Source of the DNA: CAVOGJ01 sp963695405 | GTDB lineage: Bacteria; Planctomycetota; Planctomycetia; Pirellulales; Pirellulaceae | DNA length: 64,000 nucleotides | Assembly: GCA_963695405.1 (NCBI GenBank) | Contig: CAVOGJ010000003.1 | Coordinates: 186,001-250,000 of the forward strand | Direction of reading: 5' to 3' | Notes under the pieces: model-generated | The model's input: the letters and a program-made list of their open reading frames with translations, nothing else | Database searches by the model: none | Told to the model about the DNA's origin: nothing | Translations under genes and position numbers: made by a program | Part shown: one piece after another, positions 59,562 to 64,000 of the stretch | How the letters are laid out: each line of letters opens with the position of its first letter | Numbering within the stretch: position 1 is the first letter of the stretch

Positions 59562-60203
59562 CTAACGAAGCAACGTAGCGTCGATTCCCAAGTCACCGCG
59601 TGACACTCCCTCGGCCAACTTCTCGACTCGAAATTGTGTGCCCGTGGGTACGAAGATTCCCAGATTGGTCACGGCCGTGGTCACCACTTGCTTACCCGTC
59701 AGCGGCAGGTCGCATTGCTGCATCAATTTACACTCACCCGACTTAGCAAAATGAGTAAGCATCACGACAATTTGTTTCGCGCCGTTGACAAGATCCATGG
59801 CGCCGCCCATTCCGGCTACCTTCTTACCGGGCACCATCCAATTGGCTAGGCTACCTTCGACATCGACTTGCATGCCGCCCAGAACGCAGCAATCGATATG
59901 TCCTCCGCGAATGATGCCGAAACTCGTGGCACTATCGAAATAGCTGACGCCCTGCCTGACGGAAATGCTCTCCTTGCCAGCGTTGATGAGCGTCGGCGAC
60001 ATGGTGCCGCGGGTCGGCCTGCCCTTCACACCCAGCACGCCGTTTTCAGAGTGAATAAAGACATTCCTTTCTGCCGGCATCCTTTGGGCAATCAGCGTCG
60101 GCATGCCAATGCCTAAATTGAGACTGCTGCCGTCGCTCAACATGGCGATAATCTGATCGGCCATCTCGCCTTGGGACCAGCCAGCCGGTGTTCTTCCGCT
60201 CAA
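59562..60203 (-). CDS. 3-oxoacid CoA-transferase, subunit B
   Basis: A 213-residue beta subunit of a two-subunit CoA-transferase (AtoA/ScoB type). LNLGIGMPTLIAQRM and NVFIHSENGVLGVKG carry the catalytic glutamate (SENG), and GGHIDCCVLGGMQVDVEGSL and KVAGMGGAMDLVNGAKQIVV are family blocks. It moves CoA from a donor such as acetyl- or succinyl-CoA to a 3-keto acid. Its alpha partner lies at 61818-62549, unusually separated by the aminomutase gene instead of adjacent. The gene ends before the thiolase gene, on the same strand. Confidence 0.92.
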   Translation of the reverse strand: MSGRTPAGWSQGEMADQIIAMLSDGSSLNLGIGMPTLIAQRMPAERNVFIHSENGVLGVKGRPTRGTMSPTLINAGKESISVRQGVSYFDSATSFGIIRGGHIDCCVLGGMQVDVEGSLANWMVPGKKVAGMGGAMDLVNGAKQIVVMLTHFAKSGECKLMQQCDLPLTGKQVVTTAVTNLGIFVPTGTQFRVEKLAEGVSRGDLGIDATLLR

Positions 60204-60252
60204 CGTTTCCCCCCCGCTAGACCGACTCGTTGTGTGGCCACGATCGGCGCAA

Positions 60253-61644
60253 TCAGGCGAGAGCCAGCCCCAATCGCCGTCCTAGTTTTTCCTTTTCGGT
60301 ATTCGGTAGCGTGTGTCCCGACGCCTGGATGGCATCTCGCACCATCGACGCCCGCATCGCCGCAATCCCCCAACGCTTTTGAGCTTCGCTCGACAAGCGA
60401 TGCAGGGGATCGAAGTAGAGAAACATTTCATTGGGTTTCACACTGGGGGCTCGCCATACCGAGATGCCATTCTCGGCATCGTAATATTCGTAGGACGAGA
60501 CATGCCGCTTACCACCACCCCCTGGGGCGTCACAGACAAAGGTGGGAATTTGGAATCCGGCCGTGGTACCTCGTACCCGTTTCTCTATCTCTACCGCCTC
60601 GCCGATCGTCGTCCGCAAGTGTTCACAACCGGGCACCATGTCGTGGATGTAGACGTAATACGACTGGATGTTGATCTGTGCCAACTGCCTTGTAAGCAGG
60701 ATCATGGTTTCGGCGCAGTTGTTAACGCCTTCCTGGAGCACCGCCTGATTGCGGACGATGACGCCCTCGGCGAACAGGCGATCCATGGCCGCCAGGCTCC
60801 AACTGGTCATCTCACGAGGCGACGAAAAGTGCGTATGAATCACCACTTGCTTACCCATCTCGCGACCCTGCTGGTGGATATTTAGCATGGCATCCATCCA
60901 CTTCTGGTCCGACGTAATCTTCATGGGCATGATCGCGATTCCCTTCGTCGCATATCGCAAGCGGCGAATGTGTGGGATTGCGAGCAACGTCTCGCCGATG
61001 TGCGTAATCTGCTTTGCCGTCAGATTGAACGCATCACCACCCGAAATCACCACATCTTCGATCTGGGGATGATTGCGGAGGTAATCGAAGGCGGGCTCCC
61101 ACTTGGCCATGTTCGCGCCATAGGTATCCTTCTCGACCGAGTCGGTCGAGCCGCCGATGATGCGACTGCGTGTACAGTAAGCGCAATAGACAGGACACGT
61201 AGTGAGCGGCAAGAAGAGGACTTTATCGGGATAGCGATGAGTTAGCATCGGTACCGGCGCGTCCTCGTCTTCGCTGAGTGAATCCGCCAGGTAGAACGGA
61301 TGATCAGGCAACATCTGCGACCCGAGCGGCAGAAACTGTTTCCGCAGCGGGTCCTCCACCGGCTCGTCCCAGTCAATCAGCGAGAACACATACGGGGTAA
61401 TCCGAATGTTCATGGGAGCCTTACGGAGCCCGGCTTCGATATCCTCGACCAGCGCATCGCTCAGCCGATCCTGCAAGACCTCCTTGACTTGCTTCAAGCT
61501 GATCACGCTGTGCCGAGCCTGCCACAGGTAATCGCCGAATTCATCACGCGATATGCTGCTCCAACCGGGAATGGCTCGCCAGAATTCATCATCGCGGAAG
61601 GTGCGATGTGCAAACGTCTCGTTGGATAGGTTGGCTTGAAGCAT
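60253..61644 (-). CDS. KamA-family radical SAM aminomutase
   Basis: A 463-residue 2,3-aminomutase-type enzyme. The radical SAM motif is CPVYCAYCTRSR (CxxxCxxC) in TTCPVYCAYCTRSRIIGGST. The N-terminal helix bundle precedes it (RTFRDDEFWRAIPGWSSISR), and PLP binds at the VCDAPGGGGKRH lysine. In lysine 2,3-aminomutase two aspartates hold the substrate's far amino group; this protein keeps the one in CDAPGGGGK but has Asn in VLQEGVNNCAETM where the other is GVND. So substrate may be lysine or a relative such as glutamate. It lies between the two CoA-transferase subunit genes, 49 bases before ScoB's start. Confidence 0.85.
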   Translation of the reverse strand: MLQANLSNETFAHRTFRDDEFWRAIPGWSSISRDEFGDYLWQARHSVISLKQVKEVLQDRLSDALVEDIEAGLRKAPMNIRITPYVFSLIDWDEPVEDPLRKQFLPLGSQMLPDHPFYLADSLSEDEDAPVPMLTHRYPDKVLFLPLTTCPVYCAYCTRSRIIGGSTDSVEKDTYGANMAKWEPAFDYLRNHPQIEDVVISGGDAFNLTAKQITHIGETLLAIPHIRRLRYATKGIAIMPMKITSDQKWMDAMLNIHQQGREMGKQVVIHTHFSSPREMTSWSLAAMDRLFAEGVIVRNQAVLQEGVNNCAETMILLTRQLAQINIQSYYVYIHDMVPGCEHLRTTIGEAVEIEKRVRGTTAGFQIPTFVCDAPGGGGKRHVSSYEYYDAENGISVWRAPSVKPNEMFLYFDPLHRLSSEAQKRWGIAAMRASMVRDAIQASGHTLPNTEKEKLGRRLGLALA

Positions 61645-61817
61645 GGTCTCGACTCGCTTGCGGCACGATCATTGTTTATCAGTATATTTGCGGCCGGGCA
61701 GAAATTGGCATCTGGATTACCGATTCAATCTGTAAATTGTCGGGTTCGGCAGGGTGACGCCTGCTCCATCGCAACGACCGGCGGTTGCGGAGAACCCATC
61801 TCGGCGAATGTTTCGAC

Positions 61818-62549
61818 CTAGGACGTCACGTCGTCCGCGTAAACAGGTATCTCCATCACGTTCTCGTAGTCCCGGCCCTGGTAAATTCGCTGCACGAAAA
61901 TTCCGGGTAAATGCACGTCTTCGCCCCGGATCTCCCCCAATCCTACAAGTTCTTCGACTTCCACAATCGTGGTTTTCGCAGCCATCGCCATCAACGGTGA
62001 AAAATTGCGAGCGGTCTCCTGAAACCAGAGATTTCCATAAGGATCGCCCATTTGCGCTTTGATGATGGCAAAATCGGCCTCAAGCGGTAGCTCGAGCAGG
62101 CAAGGTCGATCAAAGTCGCGAATTTCTTTACCGTCTGCCACGATCGTACCATAGCCGGTTGGCGTATAGAAACCGCGAATTCCCATACCGGCCGCACGGA
62201 TCCGCTCGGCAAAGGTGCCTTGCGGAACGAGGTTCACCTTGACCTCACCAGCCAGCATTTGCTCTTCGAGATCCGGATTGCCGCCCACAAAAGAACAGGT
62301 GGCTTCGCATATCTGGCGCTGCCTCAACAGCAGCGCCAGCCCCCGACCGGAGTTTCCAATATTATTCGAGATGGCATGGATGTCCTTGATCCCCTGCCGC
62401 CGGATCTCCTTGATGCTGTTTTCGGGGATGCCGCATAAACCAAATCCGCCACTCATCAAGCGGATGCCATCCCGCAAGTCGTGCAGAGCCCCCCTCGCAT
62501 CCGAGTAAACCTTGCCCTCTCCCGAACTGGATTGACGATGTTCGGTCAT
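61818..62549 (-). CDS. 3-oxoacid CoA-transferase, subunit A
   Basis: A 243-residue alpha subunit (AtoD/ScoA type). RLMSGGFGLCGIPENSIKEI is the typical opening, RGFYTPTGYGTIVADGKEIR, ADFAIIKAQMGDPYGNLWF and VEVEELVGLGEIRGEDVHLP follow. It starts at ATG 62549 directly after the aminotransferase's last codon (62551), so the genes are coupled. It should combine with the subunit B encoded at 59562-60203 although KamA lies between them. 173 bases separate it from the KamA gene. Confidence 0.92.
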   Translation of the reverse strand: MTEHRQSSSGEGKVYSDARGALHDLRDGIRLMSGGFGLCGIPENSIKEIRRQGIKDIHAISNNIGNSGRGLALLLRQRQICEATCSFVGGNPDLEEQMLAGEVKVNLVPQGTFAERIRAAGMGIRGFYTPTGYGTIVADGKEIRDFDRPCLLELPLEADFAIIKAQMGDPYGNLWFQETARNFSPLMAMAAKTTIVEVEELVGLGEIRGEDVHLPGIFVQRIYQGRDYENVMEIPVYADDVTS

Positions 62550-62550
62550 T

Positions 62551-63746
62551 TCAATTTACCAACGAACCCTGCAGCAGGCCCAGCAAGGTTCCCGTCGCCC
62601 GCGCCAGTTGCGCGGCGCCGAGATGAATGGTGGTGCGACGATCAGGGTGCTGTTCTTGCAATAGGCATGCAGCCCGTGGGCGAACAAAACATCCCACGAA
62701 GGCCCTGGCCGGTGCAGGTCGATGGCCGCCAGCAAGCCGCGATAGCGCACTTCGCGGACGCCTTCCCAAGTTACAACTTCATCCAGCGTCGTTGCAAATT
62801 GGCTTTCCAGCTCGTGCTTGTTTTGCTGAAACTCTTGATCCGAAAGGATATCCATGACGGCGTCGAGGGCGGCCAGCCCGAGCGGATGGGCATAGCTGGT
62901 CAAACCGCACGTCAGCTGCTCGCTCGCGTAGTACCGTGCGACTCGTGGACCCGTCCATACAGCGCCAAAGGGAATATAGCCGCCAGTGATCCCCTTGGAC
63001 ATGCAGACCACATCTGGCTGCAAATCGTAATGCTGGAAGGCGAAGATGGGGCCCGTGCGGCCGAAACCGCAGAGGACCTCATCGATAATGAGCAGCATGT
63101 CGTGTTCCCTGCACAGTGCTGCCAGGCCGTTGAACCATGACTGGGGAGGAATCGAAACGCCATTGGTTCCGCTAACGGTCTCGAGTATGACGGCGGCAAT
63201 CTGGTCGCGACCGCTGTCGCAGAGAATCTGACGCGTGAGCGACAAATCAGGGTCGTCCTCCGGCTCGGGTATCCGCACCGTGTAGTCATCCACGGTAAAA
63301 TGCGGTGCATTGCGCCAATCCCCGGTGACCGAAAGGGCACCCAAACTCGCCCCGTGGTAACTTTTTCGCCGAGCGGCGACCTTTCTACGGCCGGTGACTT
63401 GCCGAGCCATCTTGAGTGCATTTTCTACCGACTCGGACCCACTCACGGTATAAAAAACTTTGCCGTCCGGTAGGCCGATGGCCTGGTCGAGCTTCCTCGA
63501 TGCGCACTCTTTCAACTCGAACGCGGCACGCGGTGACGCGATCGGCATGGCGTCCAGTTGACGCCCGATGGCCTTCCGAATTGCGGGGTGGCTGTGGCCA
63601 AAATTAGCTTGAAAACTTGTCGAAATAAAGTCGTAGACTCGCCGCCCATCCTCCAAGACAAACTCGTCCACCTCCGCCCGCTCGACCCGAAACGGTTCGG
63701 TCGCTGGCTGATAACCCCAGGTGTGGTAATAGGTGCGATCGCTCAT
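62551..63746 (-). CDS. Class III PLP aminotransferase, frameshifted near C-terminus
   Basis: An omega-amino-acid aminotransferase-type enzyme of about 397 residues, start ATG 63746 (MSDRTYYHTWGYQPATEPFR). Seen are TVSGSESVENALKMARQVTG, the PLP-pocket acidic residue in LLIIDEVLCGFGRTGPIFAF and the Schiff-base lysine in CMSKGITGGYIPFGAVWT. Near 62615 a one-base change breaks the frame: the direct frame runs to 62556 as RNWRGRREPCW, whereas the natural end is in the next frame (QLARATGTLLGLLQGSLVN), stopping at 62551 beside ScoA. The family uses amino groups away from the carboxylate, so it fits a beta-lysine or diamine step. Confidence 0.85.
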
Positions 63747-63807
63747 GGTCCGAATTGCGACTTTGGCGGATAGGCGGCCACGGCCCCGTACGGCTGTTCC
63801 GAGCTGG

Positions 63808-64000
63808 CTAGGCGGTGAGTTCGGTGATGCACTCGTCAAGAATCCGTAATCCAATCTCCACATCCTCAGCATCAATCACAAGAGGTGGGGCTATGCGAAT
63901 TACGCTTTCACCGCAAGACAGCAGCAACAGTCCCTTTGTGAACGCGAGTTGCCCGATGTTGTGGACGAGCTCGGAGGCAGGTTCCTTCGTTTCTCGGTCT
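63808..64000 (-). CDS. Class III aminotransferase, C-terminal part (cut by the window edge)
   Basis: The last 63 residues of a protein that enters from beyond 64000 and stops at TAG 63808. QLAFTKGLLLLSCGESVIRI and APPLVIDAEDVEIGLRILDE are the conserved ends of 4-aminobutyrate/acetylornithine-type class III aminotransferases. It lies 61 bases before the next gene, so it is the first visible gene of the catabolic operon. N-terminal motifs and the catalytic lysine are outside the window. Confidence 0.8.
   Translation of the reverse strand, partial: DRETKEPASELVHNIGQLAFTKGLLLLSCGESVIRIAPPLVIDAEDVEIGLRILDECITELTA

Noticed and set aside
1..64000. CRISPR array, tRNA, rRNA or IS element
   Set aside because: I looked for regularly spaced repeats, T-loop motifs, transposase DDE motifs and terminal inverted repeats with target duplications; none was convincing. 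The 122-bp inverted repeat at 4462-4583 is the nearest to a mobile element.

Overview
The window looks like part of a Planctomycetota chromosome, most likely order Pirellulales; this is inferred from gene content, not from a marker gene. Pointers are: a DUF1559 prepilin-like protein with a GFTLVELL N-terminus, several secreted proteins ending in VPEP-type (PEP-CTERM) sorting tails, dockerin-like DxNxDGxVDxxDF repeats next to those tails, an NPYQAP-type membrane protein, a Ser/Thr kinase with TM and helical-repeat tail, a formylglycine sulfatase and many Tat/Sec-exported enzymes. I see no rRNA, tRNA, CRISPR array, integrase or insertion sequence.

Layout. 1-8 kb: a left-edge four-helix-bundle (23S rRNA intervening-sequence-type) gene, a kinase, a small helical protein, a sigma-54 activator remnant, a GEQHG-motif secreted/membrane protein and an NPYQAP protein; every one is frameshifted. 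8-16 kb: FkbM methyltransferase, thioredoxin/MsrA-like protein, TVP38 membrane protein overlapping a mercuric-reductase-like flavoenzyme, ADP-ribosylglycohydrolase and a methylthioribose-kinase-like protein. 16-23 kb (minus): porin, Tat-exported aspartate 4-decarboxylase/aminotransferase, exported L-asparaginase II and an exported discoidin-glutamine amidotransferase, which together look like an Asn/Asp scavenging module outside the cytoplasm. 24-33 kb (minus): a tightly packed redox operon (PQQ-like beta-propeller lipoprotein, NHL propeller, Tat ferredoxin, membrane polyferredoxin, membrane-anchored NuoE-NuoF fusion, ferredoxin-GltD fusion), the best candidate here for an undescribed system.

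34-50 kb: a beta-mannan utilisation region: GH113-like mannanase with dockerin and PEP-CTERM, LacI regulator, PEP-CTERM and prepilin-like surface proteins, GH5 mannanase, SSS sugar symporter, GH130 phosphorylase, sulfatase and a second GH113-like hydrolase. 52.8-57.9 kb: a translationally coupled GT4 - helical 'TTDDNARAL' protein - GH130 - GT4 - small ORF cluster, plausibly making and recycling a mannose-containing glycan. 58-64 kb (minus): thiolase, CoA-transferase A and B subunits, a KamA-family aminomutase and two class III aminotransferases, suggesting amino-acid (lysine-like) catabolism through a beta-amino acid to acetyl-CoA.

About fifteen one- or two-base frameshifts interrupt otherwise well-conserved reading frames; most are in the first 8 kb. 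Either assembly/read indels or local decay would explain them, and reads are needed to decide. Genes joined across frameshifts are described as such.
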